From positions 289,211-353,210 of the forward strand of contig NQMI01000028.1 in assembly GCA_002270565.1 (NCBI GenBank): a DNA stretch of 64,000 bases, read 5' to 3'. Positions 11,385-22,268 of the stretch are shown here, piece by piece. Position numbers and translations under genes: made by a program. The DNA is from Stenocarpella maydis. Taxonomy: Eukaryota; Ascomycota; Sordariomycetes; Diaporthales; Diaporthaceae. Under the pieces are notes generated by a model, which saw only the letters and a program-made list of their open reading frames with translations, was not told the origin of the DNA and made no database searches. The stretch's first letter is position 1. Every line of letters starts with the position of its first letter.

Positions 11385-12209
11385 TCAAAGCCGCGAAGCT
11401 CCTGAGCTGGGCGACGCGGGCAGCTCAACACTGACATGGCCGTCATTGTCTGGCGACTCCATGACGACTTCCTCGCAGTCCTCGATGGCGACTCCGTTAG
11501 CAAACTGGGTAACCACATAGTCAATGGTTGAACCGTCGGGCCCAAGGGCCACCATGGGCGCATGCCACACGCCAGCACCATAGGTGACAGCCTGGCTCGT
11601 TGTTGCAACAAAGGCCCTGAGGCGCTGCAGATCCGGCTGGCTGCGGGCCTGAGCATCGTAGTGGATCCCGCGGCCTGTCGGCGGAGTGGCCTCGGGTGTG
11701 CGGCTGGGGGTCCGGCCGGCAGACGGGCCCGGGGGGTCCTGGAGGCTCGGGGCCACAATAACGAGATATCCGTGCTCGGCCGGCCGGCCGGCTGGCCCGG
11801 ATGTGCTGAGCGGGGTGAAGGTCTGTGTGGTATAGGGATGGCGTTCGAGGACGCCCACCCTGAAGACGCCGGGGGGCGGTATGCCGGTGTGAGCTGTGGC
11901 CTGGCGCCTGTCCAGCCTCCGGGCCGCGCAGACAAACATGTTGACGACGGCGACGCCAGGCCTGCCGCTCGGGGCCTGGCCGTAGCTGTTGGCCATGCGG
12001 GTGACATGCTGATACTTGATGGCAGAGCCCTGGTTTGCCGAGACGGCGTGCAAGGGCAGGCGGCCGGCAGCGGCGAAATTGGAGGGGTGGAGGCCAGGCC
12101 TGGGGTTCTGAATAACCTCGCCAAAGGGTGCAAAGGCGCTGGCCTCGAGCGGCTGGGCAGTGACCACGACGTCGACCCCGCGGATGGATATTTCGAGCGG
12201 CGCCATCAC
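11385..12209 (-). CDS. DAL3: Ureidoglycolate lyase (allantoin degradation)
   Basis: A single 274-residue frame matches the ureidoglycolate lyase (AllA/Dal3) family, which splits ureidoglycolate into glyoxylate and urea in the last step of purine and allantoin use. Family blocks in order: PLEASAFAPFGEVIQNP at the N-terminus, IKYQHVTRMANSYGQAPSG, NMFVCAARRL, FRVGVLERHPYTTQTFTPLS, YLVIVAP, then the cupin-like QAVTYGAGVWHAPMVAL with the metal- or substrate-facing His, and DYVVTQFANGVAIEDCEEV. It is longer than the yeast protein (about 195 residues) because of a Pro/Ser-rich insert near residues 150-185. Two start codons are adjacent (residues 1 and 2); either is possible. The gene is divergent from the small membrane protein gene at 13008. 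Confidence 0.88.
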   Translation of the reverse strand: MMAPLEISIRGVDVVVTAQPLEASAFAPFGEVIQNPRPGLHPSNFAAAGRLPLHAVSANQGSAIKYQHVTRMANSYGQAPSGRPGVAVVNMFVCAARRLDRRQATAHTGIPPPGVFRVGVLERHPYTTQTFTPLSTSGPAGRPAEHGYLVIVAPSLQDPPGPSAGRTPSRTPEATPPTGRGIHYDAQARSQPDLQRLRAFVATTSQAVTYGAGVWHAPMVALGPDGSTIDYVVTQFANGVAIEDCEEVVMESPDNDGHVSVELPASPSSGASRL

Positions 12210-12740
12210 CGATCACAACTGCCGCAATCAGAAGGACAAGAAGAAGAACGGTGCCACGATGCCACGACGGCCACGACTGCCTCCTGAGAGGTTCCAGGCC
12301 CGGCGGTGAGCAGCGGTCGCCAGCGGGCTTGTGGTTTGTGGTTTGTGGTGCGGATGGTGCTGGGCGCGTGTAAAGTGGCCCAGATGCTCCACAGGCCACC
12401 GACAGAGGAGAAATTGTTAGCCAGGGCGCCTGTAATCTGCCAGCAGAAACACGAGGAACGCTGCTGATGAGTGGACTTCCCACCTCGGAGGATCCGAGTT
12501 CACGGCCCCAATCTCGCTGCACCTCTCGTCAAACATCGACTGCCAAATTGATGCTGCCCCTTGCGTCGACTCCTTTTCAAATATAGCGTCGACCAAAAAC
12601 AGCCAGAAATGCTCAATCTCGCATGCCCTCCGATGTGGGCCGCCACAGCTGAGATATATCAGCTCCAGACGGGCTGCAGACCTCAGGTGAAGCACGTCTC
12701 TTGTCATCCTCCTCAAACCCCTGGAAAACCTCTGCTTGCC
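12210..12740. promoter_or_regulatory. Upstream region of the ureidoglycolate lyase gene
   Basis: This non-coding stretch lies between two divergently transcribed genes and must hold at least part of both promoters. No specific factor site is claimed. Frames across it are shadows. Confidence 0.35.
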
Positions 12741-12775
12741 TCTCTCTCTCTCTCGCGCGCGCACACACACACACA

Positions 12776-12818
<43 letters not shown>

Positions 12819-12838
12819 TCACTCTCTCACTTTCTCTC
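12741..12838 (+). repeat. Compound CT/CG/CA microsatellite
   Basis: About 14 nt of TC repeat runs into a short CG run, then about 9 CA units, then about 15 CT units that decay into CACTCT motifs. It ends about 170 nt upstream of the ATG of the small membrane protein gene, so it lies in the likely promoter or leader. CT-rich tracts are common in leaders of fungal genes, but this one is unusually long and compound. Confidence 0.9.
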
Positions 12839-13007
12839 TGTCTGCGCCGTTTCCCTCCAAATTCCAGTGACGCCCAGACCGTCAGAGTTGGTCCCAAACT
12901 CTGCGCCGTGCGAAACCTAAAACTGATCTCTCAGGGCTGGCTGATCTACACCAGCCAGGCTCTGTCGCAATCAACCCGCACGCGACCGCCACGCCCCAGC
13001 CCTCAAA

Positions 13008-13415
13008 ATGATGGGCAACTCTCACAGCGACGGCGCGGCATTGATCCAGTCCAGTACGGCATGGATAATAGGCGCCTTCCTCGTATTAATCCTCATCGTC
13101 GTGCTATTAAGTATCGGACTACGCATCCTATATGTTCGCAAGTGGAAACCACGCTACGAGAAGGTAGAGGATCCTGCCACCAGACATGTCGAGGCTGCAG
13201 GCGGCGAACAAACCCGGCAGAGGAGGTTCTCTGAGATCGACACAAGCTATGCACCAGCTACACCGGCCCCCGCGGCTATGGCAATGAGGCCGAGCGTGGA
13301 TGAGGGCGAAATCGCCCGGAGTGAAGCCCTTCACGGCTACTACCAAGCACCTGCAGAGGTCAGGTATAACCCTGGCCCTGAAGGTGGAGAGGACAGGAAG
13401 ACCATGTTTACCTGA
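13008..13415 (+). CDS. Small single-pass membrane protein, unknown function
   Basis: A 135-residue frame starts at ATG 13008 (ATGATG context; Met2 also possible). Residues about 18-44 form one hydrophobic helix (WIIGAFLVLILIVVLLSIG) followed at once by basic residues RILYVRKWKPRYEK, predicting a type III or tail-in orientation with the rest in the cytoplasm by the positive-inside rule. The tail has an SRRRF-like patch (QRRFSEID), a Pro/Ala segment and a final GGEDRKTMFT. I do not recognise a family. Size and layout resemble conserved small membrane proteins in related fungi (weak knowledge). No introns needed. Confidence 0.6.
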   Translation: MMGNSHSDGAALIQSSTAWIIGAFLVLILIVVLLSIGLRILYVRKWKPRYEKVEDPATRHVEAAGGEQTRQRRFSEIDTSYAPATPAPAAMAMRPSVDEGEIARSEALHGYYQAPAEVRYNPGPEGGEDRKTMFT

Positions 13416-14650
13416 TTCCGAGGGAGCTGCCGATTGGGGTGGGGGGCGGGTTTCTGCTGCGCTCCTGTGGGCCGACTCAGATGCGTGCCGCACAGCACTC
13501 CTCAACCCCTGCCTGGCTTCAATGGGGAAGCACCATGGCCGGCACCAGCTACGCACAAAGTCACCCCGGACACATAAGGCGACACACGGTGGATCCAAGT
13601 GTCCGACCAGTATCCAAACCCGCTTCAACAATCGCAGGTCGTCTGAGCCCTTCCTTGAGCGCCGAGGAGGAACTCGTGATGAGGAAACCGCATGACGTCG
13701 GGTGCGCTATCACAACCAGTGCGAAGCAGGCCGAGAGCTAAGAGTGTTTTCCCGTGGGTGGTTACGTGCCCGCAACGTCCACGGGTACATTGCCTGCTCT
13801 GCGAGAGCAAAAGGCAGAGCCATGTTGCATGACAACTCCACTTGGCCGTCCCAGTCTGGAAACCTAGCATGATAAGATTGCCTGGCCAGGACAGAATACA
13901 CGAGATAACTCCAGAAGCATCAAGCACATGGTGGCTTCTGCATTCCGGTTGTTTATCTAATCCCCGCGTCGTCGATAGAACCCAGTCGTTCTCTATGCCA
14001 AGCGCATTTGGCCGGGGCCCACGGATCAAGAATATCTACGAATCGTGAAGGTCCTTTGGCGCACAATGGCCACTTGAGGACAATATCCCGTACTGTACCT
14101 GGGTAATACCTACTGCGAAGAATAAGGACTTGGCGGACATGGTGGCTATCGACCACGGACATGCAAAGGACGCGGCCCAGGACACAGAATCAAGGATGGA
14201 TGGCCTGTGTCCCGGTTGATCACCCATGTAAGGGTAGGTATCAATTCATTCATGGTTCAATATCCGGACCAACACCCTGGAGACAATAGACGCTGATTGA
14301 CATCGGTGACTCGAGTCATAGCCCTTAGATGTACGTATTGAAATCGAAGAGAATATTTCCGCCACAGTACAAAAGTCTTGGGCCAGCCTGTTGGCCACAT
14401 CCCTGAGTACTTGCTTGAAACATCACTGAGATGAAGAATTTCAGTAACGATATCTGTTATGGCTATGAGGTTGAGCGTAGTTGAAAGGTACTTAGTTGCA
14501 GCGTCTAGATACTCATTGCGACCAATTGATAAGGTGTTCTAGCTACGGACACCTTTTTCTAGGCGCCTTCACACCAATGCCACTGGGTGATTTGCAGTTC
14601 CTAGCCAGCTAGAGCCTTATCACGAGGCTATCACCATTTCATTAGTGGCA
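13416..14650. other. Gene-free transition into the AT-rich block
   Basis: No supported gene. Base composition falls steadily toward AT from about 14,300. Short frames on both strands lack features. Confidence 0.45.
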
Positions 14651-15333
14651 GGCCATTGTGTTTAAAATTTATTGTTGTCAGCATTATATTTCTTATCTAA
14701 TGCTGGATTATCAAGCGTTTACAACTATATAAAGAGACCGCTGTAGCTCCTGTTTTTTTAAGAGACTTATAACTAAATTAAAATCAAAACTAACTACTCA
14801 GCTAACCTATAAATCAGTTATACTCTTTAAGTTCCTCTTCTTAATAATAAACAAATAATAATTAACATAGGGTACCAGGAAGTAGCCAGGACCAAGAAGT
14901 AGCTAGTTTTCAGCAAATTCATCAACTTTAGGCTACCCTAGCATCCACCTAGAACTAAGTAAGTAATAAAAGTTAGCACTAATTAATACTAATTATACTT
15001 AATTACTTAAATTTAATTGATTTTTATTAAATTAAAGTAGTTGGAATACGTATAATTTTACTTTAAAAAGGGTAACTTTCAATGAAAAAATATACTTTAT
15101 ACTAAGTAATATTAACTTTACTCTTGAAATCTAAGTCTATTATATACTATTAATATATATATATTTATATTAATTAATACTAACTAGGCTTGATTTATTA
15201 TTTTTTCCAAAAAAATCTAGCTTATTAAACTGTTTTTTATTCTTTTTATAAGTTCTTATATTATACTTAGTCTTATTATAATTACTCTATTATTATTTAC
15301 TTAATCTGCTATAAATTAAATCCTTATTATTTC

Positions 15334-16033
15334 TGATGAATTTGTGCTATAAAATAGCATTCAGTTCAGCGTGTGTGTGTTTCGGCAGGGTTGCAGTATG
15401 GTGCTCTGAGGCGAATTGGGACGATTGATAATGGTCTGGACAACTTTGTATTGAATTAAGTTGGGCTTCTGTAAGCCCTCCTTATATACCCTCCGANGCA
15501 GTATAGTGCTCTAAGGTGAATTGGGATGATTAAGAATGATCTGGATAACTTTATATTAAATTCAGTTGGGCTTCTGCAAGCCCTCCTTATATACCCTTCA
15601 ATATTATCTCACTCGCAGGCATGCTATAATAGGCTCTGGTGCAAGTTTGTAAAAGCCAGAAAATTCGCCCTTCCAACACATTATCTTTGGTTCCAAGCAA
15701 CCAGCTAACTATAGCCCTAGTAATGCCCAAATTAATTATATATAAACTTTAGAAATCAAGCTATCCAATAAACTAAGTTATATACTTTTTGGATAAGAAA
15801 TAAGGGTAATATAGAGGTCTAAAATTAAGATGCAAATGCAGACCAAAATAATTAATTTATGGCTACCAAACTCATCTTGCATCGTGCACGCACTAGGCGT
15901 ACTTAGCGAAATTCGCCTGACTCGCAAGTCTAGGGTAACTCCTTGCACGAAGTCTAGGGTAACTGCTTGCATGAAGTCTAGGGTAACTGCTTGCACGAAG
16001 TGCTAACGCCCTGCTGAGCGGTTCCGTTTAACA
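15334..16033 (-). mobile_element. LTR family A, degraded copy
   Basis: The copy starts TGATGAATTTG and ends GTTTAACA, the same ends as the LTRs at 32516-33114 and 22910-23505, so it has the TG...CA termini of LTRs. Sense is taken as minus because the TATATAAGG box reads that way. An N at 15497 is followed by a second, more decayed copy of the preceding segment, suggesting an unmerged overlap. The three-unit TAGGGTAACTCCTTGCA minisatellite is present at 15926-15999. No target duplication is seen. Confidence 0.75.
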
Positions 16034-16515
16034 ATACTATATAACCTTATTAGAATAATGAGAGGATTTTAAGATTTGAGAATCTTTAACTCTAGATAAT
16101 ATAATGAATTAGGAAGGCATAATAGTAAGTATGAATAAATAAAGGAAACTTATGGAATACTTTTAAGGATAAAAGTATAAGAAGGAAGATAGTATTATGA
16201 ACTAATATAATAGCACCCTAGGACCTAGGGTAATTAGGACTAACTATTATAATATAACCCTATAGATGCAAGATAATGAGATGCACTAGGCCTGGGTTAG
16301 AGTCTGGCTTGTAATGCTTGCAGCATTCAGCATTAAGCTAGTTAAGTCTGGCTTGCAACGCTTGCAGCCTCTGGCTATAAGCCTGGCGAGCCACCCTTAT
16401 AATATGATAGAAGAGTTAGGGTATATAAGGATATGGTTATTATTATAGTAGATAGTGTTCCGGGGTCTAGGGGAGCCGGTGTGTTCCGGGATCCGGGGGG
16501 AAAACCAGCCTTAGC
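16034..16515 (+). mobile_element. Gypsy 3'-end remnant and divergent LTR piece
   Basis: From 16034 the sequence parallels the stretch just before the family-B 3' LTRs (compare 18160-18318 and 27840-27968), including GGCATAATAGTAAGTATGAATAAAT and GGATAAAAG. It then passes into a divergent LTR-like stretch with a TATATAAGG box near 16428 and a GTTCCGGG(G/A)TC(T/C) doublet near 16460-16495. It ends at the N at 16516. Confidence 0.5.
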
Positions 16516-16516
16516 A

Positions 16517-18782
16517 NGCCTACAACAGTGCAACTACCAGCATAACTAAGCAGTCACCTTTCTTTGCACTCTATAGATACAAACCTTAGGCATACTATAA
16601 ATTACTGCCAAACGACACCGCAGCAGAATTTAGCAGAACAAAAAACAATATAAATCAGATAAATCCAGAAGAATATCCAAGCAGAACTTTCTTTTATACA
16701 AGAATAAATAATAAAATATATAAATTAGAAAAGAATTAAGGGACTAATTCTTAAGGAGGGAGATAAGGTCTACCTCCTTTACTAAAACATTAAAACCAAG
16801 TAACCCAGTAAAAAGCTTAACTATAAGAAAATCAGCCCCTTTAAAATCTTAAGAAAACTTTCAGATACTAACTATAAACTCTCACTACCTAAAGGAATAA
16901 AATAACACCCAGTCTTTTATATCTCACTCTTGGAATTAGCACCTAAGAATACAGAACTTAAAATGTAGATTAAAATACTTAACGAATATAATAAGAAATA
17001 CAAAGTAGAGAACATTATAAACTCAAGGTAGCACCAAGGGACAACAGAATACCTCATCAAGTAGAAAGGCTACAACCCTAGTGAAAACATATAGAAACCA
17101 GCCTAAAACCTAACCCACTATTACAATAAACTCAAAAAGTATTATATGCAAACTATTACAAAATAGTCCCAGAAACTAGGAACACAGCCTAAAAACCCTA
17201 CACACAATAAACCATAACAAACCAATATTATAATAAAACTATATAATAAACCCCAGCCTTTATAGCTAAAATAAGGAAAACAACTAATAAGAGACTAATC
17301 ACAATGGGAATAACTAGAAGCCAGCAACCAGTTAACCCCTCAGAAAAGCACACCAATACTAGTCACCCTATCCAACCAATAACCCAAATACTAGTTACGC
17401 TTAAAAACCCATCTAAATAAATACCAGTATCTGCACCCTGCACCCCAGCGAATACTAATTACAGGAAAACAAGATTAGAATAATATAGCATAACTAATAG
17501 ACTAAAAAACGGCTAGGAACCAGGACCAGTCAGACAACAATCAAACAAATTCCATTCCCAGTAATAAGAATCAGGCATTAAAACAAGCTACCCATAGGTG
17601 CATTTCCTTTACTACCCTTATTACTAGTACCTATAAATTCAGACCAACTAATACCATTATCTATTAAGGAACTCCAATTAAAAACTCCTACTTCACCCTT
17701 AGAATATAGTTACACCTCCTGCGCTACCATCCTACTAGCCTCTTTAATAGAATTTTAGTAAACCACCTCAGCAAACTACTTAACAATCTACCTCTACTTA
17801 GTATCAGCTTCCTCCTTTTCTATATAATTCAACTCATCCAAATTTAATAAACCCTAACAGATAACCCGAGACATCCTCTTACACTACATATACTTCTACT
17901 TGCACAAATAAAGGAGCTTCTCCTCCAACTCTTCAATCTTATCCTTCAGTTTTTAGTGCTAAGCTAAGATATATAAGAGGTCCTTGGAGTTGTTTAGTTC
18001 CAGGATATCGCACTTCAACCACTACTACTAAACGCACTTAGTACAACAACTAGAAGCCTTCTTTAAAACCTTATAGCTCTTAATACCCTATGCCTTACAA
18101 AAAGAATAAGGTTGCATGATGATAGCATTCTGCAGAATGGTAAATAATAAGGAATTATATTACTTAACCTTCCTGAAATAATAAGATAATTTAGAAACCC
18201 GGGAATCCTTAACTCTAGATAATATAACGGATTAGAAAGGCATAAATGGAAGTATTAATAAATGAAAAATAACTTATGAAGCACTTTTAAGGATAAAAGA
18301 AGTAAGGAGGAAGATAGTATTATGAGCTAATATGCATTAGCAGCTAACTACTATAGAAGACAACCCTATATATAGGACGGGAAATAGCTCTCAAAAAGGT
18401 TATCCTGCCTGATCCAATCAGTAATGCCACCTTATTAGGGTTAGGGTCTAGCTCGCAATGCTTGATTGCAAGCCATGCAAGCTCGCTTAAAGGATAAAGT
18501 ATCGAGCCTTATGTAATGGCTTAATAGCTTAGTATGCGAGCCTGTAAGCCACTAAAGAGTTGGAATATATATACGGATATAGTTATCACTATAGTAGATA
18601 GGTTTTATAGAATAGACTCTTTAGTTATTAATCTAAGTATTCAATCCTAGTATTAGATAGCCTTACAGCTAGTGATCATTGTTAGTTAATAATATTGCTT
18701 AATAACCGCTTAATAATGTATTCCGAATATAAACCCTTAATCTTTCAGGTTTAACATACTCGGAAACCCTCTGATCATTACA
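16517..18782 (+). mobile_element. Second gypsy-type element, 3' part with its 3' LTR
   Basis: This piece matches 26170-28431 of the complete gypsy copy along its length: the integrase C-terminal part (CAACTACCAGCATAACTAAG next to TTTCTTTGCACTCTATAG), the later Gly/Pro-rich tail, the 3' untranslated stretch and a family-B LTR at about 18319-18782 (464 bp). Its 5' part is lost at the N at 16516. Differences between the two copies are almost all C/T or G/A. The LTR abuts copia pol sequence at 18783. Confidence 0.75.
18319..18782 (+). repeat. LTR family B, 3' LTR of the truncated gypsy copy
   Basis: Begins TATTATGAGC (decayed TGTTATGAGC) and ends TGATCATTACA. Same length class (463-464 bp) and ends as 19723-20185 and 27969-28431. 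Confidence 0.75.
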
Positions 18783-19722
18783 CTATACCCTTATGGTATA
18801 GCCAGGCCTATAGCTGGGTATTTATCTCCTTCCCGCTATTAAAATAAAAGCCCCTAGGGTACCGCCTAAATAGGGCCTTTAAGGACCTAAAGAAGCCCTT
18901 AATAGTATTCATTATTAGGTCCCTATCTTGATTTCTTAGTAGGAAAAGCCACCTAAACCTAGATTTTCTATCTACTATTAGTAGCCTAATAGGGTACTTA
19001 TTATAGGGCATAGGCTTAATAGAAAAGGTATCCCCTTCTAAAGAGTCTAATATACCCTCTGGATCATTAATAGGCTTATAATTTAGCCTATAGACAGCCT
19101 TAGCCCTATTATAGGCTAGGTATAGAAAATCCCCTTCTAAGATTAAATCAAAATTAGGTACCCCCTGGGCTATTTTAGCCGTCTTCTTTAGCAGATAAAG
19201 ACTAATATGCCCTAATCTCTTATGCCAGAGATAGGCTAGTTTGAGTAGCTTAGGGGACCCTTTAGAAGGTCTAGTGGCCTATATAGGCCGTTTAGTAGCT
19301 TTCTTAGAAGGCAAGAGGCCTTCTAAAAGAAGATCTTCTAGGTCCTCTATAGCCCTATCCCCCCTATTTCCTACAGGCGGTTCTACCCGCGGGGAAGGAC
19401 CTATAGAAGGGGGCGTGCAAGGGACCCATACCGGAAGACCCTATAACTCAGAATTAGGCAATGCTAGCCTAGGTTCTAAGGCAATAGAGCCTATAGAGGA
19501 CCCAGAAGGGCCTAATTCTTCCCTTAAAAGAATAGGCTCTTAAGGGGTAGGGATCTTCTTATAGTCCCTAGCTGCTTTCCTATTAAAAGGAGGCAGCACT
19601 ATCTCTAAGGCGTTTATACTACTACTGGGGATGTAGTATATACTATTAGCCTGAGTAGTATAGGTCTCTGGGGCCTGTATCCCCTTCTAAGGGATAAAAA
19701 ATCCCGTTTTAGAAGGGTCTAG
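18783..19722 (-). mobile_element. Copia-type pol, pre-integrase and integrase part (broken)
   Basis: Read on the minus strand this holds the GAG-pre-integrase motif LWHKRLGHISLYLL near 19210 and then the integrase core phrase LLIVDRKSRFRWLFLLRNQ with the later FYFNSGKEINTQL, typical of Ty1/copia pol. The frame is open over long stretches but has about five stops, several at expected Gln or Trp codons. It is the downstream continuation of the pol piece at 28437-29177: joining 28437 to 19722 through one copy of TCTAG keeps the frame. At 18783 it is cut by the LTR of another gypsy copy. Confidence 0.75.
19718..19722. repeat. Target-site duplication TCTAG, left copy
   Basis: Five bases TCTAG directly precede the TG of the gypsy 5' LTR, and the same five bases follow the CA of its 3' LTR at 28432-28436. 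Five-base duplications are standard for LTR retrotransposon integrases. Confidence 0.85.
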
Positions 19723-20185
19723 TGTTATGAGCCGACACATGTTGGCGGCTGACTACCGCAGAAGACAACCCCGCAGGATGGAAAGTAGCCCCCGAAAAGA
19801 ACGCCCTACCTAATCTGATTAGTAATGCCACCTTATCAGGGTTAGGGTTAGGGACCCACCACGGCTTCGGTTAATCAGAATAAAGCCCATGAAGTTAGAA
19901 GGGCAGCTTTAGTTGATTAGGGCGAAGCTAGCGAAGCTATTACTAATTATAAATAAAGAGTTAGAATATATATATGGATATAGTTATTACTATAGTAGAT
20001 AGCTTTTAATAAGAATAGACTCTTTAGGTATTAATCTAAGTATTCAATCCTAGTATTAGATAGCCTTATAGCTAGTAATTATTATTAGTTAATAATATTG
20101 CTTAATAGCCGCTTAATAATATATTCTAAATATAAACCCTTGATCTTTTAAGTTTAATATACTTGGAAACCCTTTAATTATTATA
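19723..20185 (+). repeat. LTR family B, 5' LTR of the gypsy element
   Basis: Begins TGTTATGAGCC and ends as a decayed form of TGATCATTACA. Contains two perfect TTAGGG units at 19842-19853. Confidence 0.85.
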
Positions 20186-20253
20186 TTTTGATAACTCTTA
20201 TTTATATATTGCTATACGGACTTTGAGTAATATTATACGTGGAACCCTTCACA

Positions 20254-22268
20254 ATGTTAGACTCCAGAATAACTACCCCTACCTGTAACCTTCTCCATAA
20301 GCTGGATGAACTTGCTAATAATGAGATTATGGACCCCTGTGTTCAGAAGTTGGTTAATGAGGTTGGATAGTTGTGCCTCCTTATAGAAGGATAAGCTTAA
20401 TATAATATGGAAGTTGAATAGCTTTAATAGGAAATTACTACCCTTTGGATAGGACTTAACATTATTAATACCTTAATCCAAATAAAGGAATATATTAAGC
20501 TTAGTACTCCAGCCCCCTATGATGGAACTGCTGGATAACTTTAGGCATACCTAATATAGGTTAGAGCCTATTAGTGCTTCCATGGGCTAGATGCGCAGCC
20601 TAGTAGAAAAAGGGTTATGCATATATCCTCTTTCCTTAAAGGATAAGCCTTGGCTTGGTTTAAACCCTACATAACTGACTTTATTAATGTGGAATTATTT
20701 AAAGCCTGTAAACTTAAGATGCAGCAGATTTTCAGCAGCTATAAAGGCTATGAGGATGCCCTTAGGTCCCTATTTTAGGACCTGAATAAGGAATGATAGG
20801 CAGAGAGGGACCCAGTAAATTATAAGTAGTATGGTCTAGTAATTAACTATGCGGCAGAATTCTGATGAATCCATACTAAAATCAACTATATTGATAATAT
20901 AAAGAAATTTATATTCTACCATAGATTAAAGGATGAAGTAAAGGATAAACTTAGCAAGGTTATAAACCAATCTGATAACTTTCTATACTATATGGAAATA
21001 GCTATCTAGATTAATAATTGAATGATGCTTGGAAAAGAAAGGATGAACTTCTAAATGAACCTCATTCCATAAGTATAAACCAAATACAGGAAAGAAATAT
21101 TAGAAGCTAAGCACCTAGTAGGGATAGTATACAGGACCTATGGAGCTGGATGTTGCCTAATGCAAGGATAAGAAAAATCTTAAATGTTATAACTACAATA
21201 AAATAAGATACTTTGCTTTAAAATGCAGGGCTCTAAAGAAAAATAGGGACTGGAAATTGGTACTTAAAGAAATCTAACAAACTAATGAAGTTACCTAATA
21301 AGCTAATGTAGCTACCTGCAGCACATAAGGACCACCTAGGTCTAAACCGTAATGGGAACTTATAAGCAAGTACTGCATTTATAGAATAATTATATATAAC
21401 TAATATTAGGTATACCTAGATTAAGACCTAGATAAAGGATATAACTTCTATAACTCTAATGAAGAAGACCTTTATAATAGTTTATACTTCTTATAATGCA
21501 ATAAGTCTTAATATAAGAAATATCAGAAAGATAAGGCATAATGGTAGCCTATCCCACTAATGAAGAATCCCTAGAAGCCCAGAAAGGTATATGCATCGCT
21601 TAGTTAGATAGCTTGCTTTAATAATAGCTGTGCTACTCATCGTAGTAATAAGGAAGCTACCGGATGGTTTCCTAAGAACGCTTTAGGAAAGCAGGGAAGA
21701 ATCCTAGCGGTAGGAAATAGGGAGGAACTCCTACAGATTAACCCCAGAATAGAAGGAAAACCTATCCCTCAGGCCATACTTGCGCTACAAACTTAGTAGA
21801 AGGAACTGCAAGACTACCTAGGATAAGCGCCCCTTCTAGCCCCAAGAACTGATATTATAGCGGTTATAATTACAGGAAGACCTTTTAAAGAAACTATAAA
21901 ACAACCTACCCAAGAATGCAGAAGGCCAGGAGATGCAGGATATATGTGCCTAATATATAACAAGCATTAGAATATCTCCTGGGTATTATATATCTATAAT
22001 GGATGCAAGAAACACATAAGGGAGAAGACCAAGCATAACTAGTTTCCCTAATAATATCTAGGTAAGGATATTAAATATATATATAAGTATAATGATTTTA
22101 AGAACTAGCACCTATATTAAAAATATGGTAAGATAGGATGCGCCCTAATAAAGCTGGACTCTTGCATACCCTTGAAATGTCTATGAAACCCTGGTGGATA
22201 AGCAAATTGCAATAAACTAATCTACAAGGTATATATGCTTAATAAGGCTTAAGATTGGCATCTACTAA
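20254..22268 (+). pseudogene. Gypsy gag remnant
   Basis: From ATG 20254 the frame gives TPAPYDGTAG, then a decayed AYL-x-VRAY-x-CFHGLDAQPSRKRV and FLKGXALAWFKPYITDF. This is the retrotransposon gag pattern of substrate-like PYDG, then LxxW/AxxW motifs. Stops occur at expected Trp and Gln positions throughout. Later Cys-rich text is too decayed to call a zinc knuckle. Confidence 0.7.

Noticed and set aside
15526..15996. Small frames in LTR family A
   Set aside because: Translate the U3 minisatellite; present in all LTR copies in either orientation; not proteins.
19241..19543. 100-codon plus-strand frame
   Set aside because: Antisense to copia pol; no features.
19842..19853. Interstitial telomere scar
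   Set aside because: The motif occurs at the same point of three LTR copies, so it is part of the LTR.
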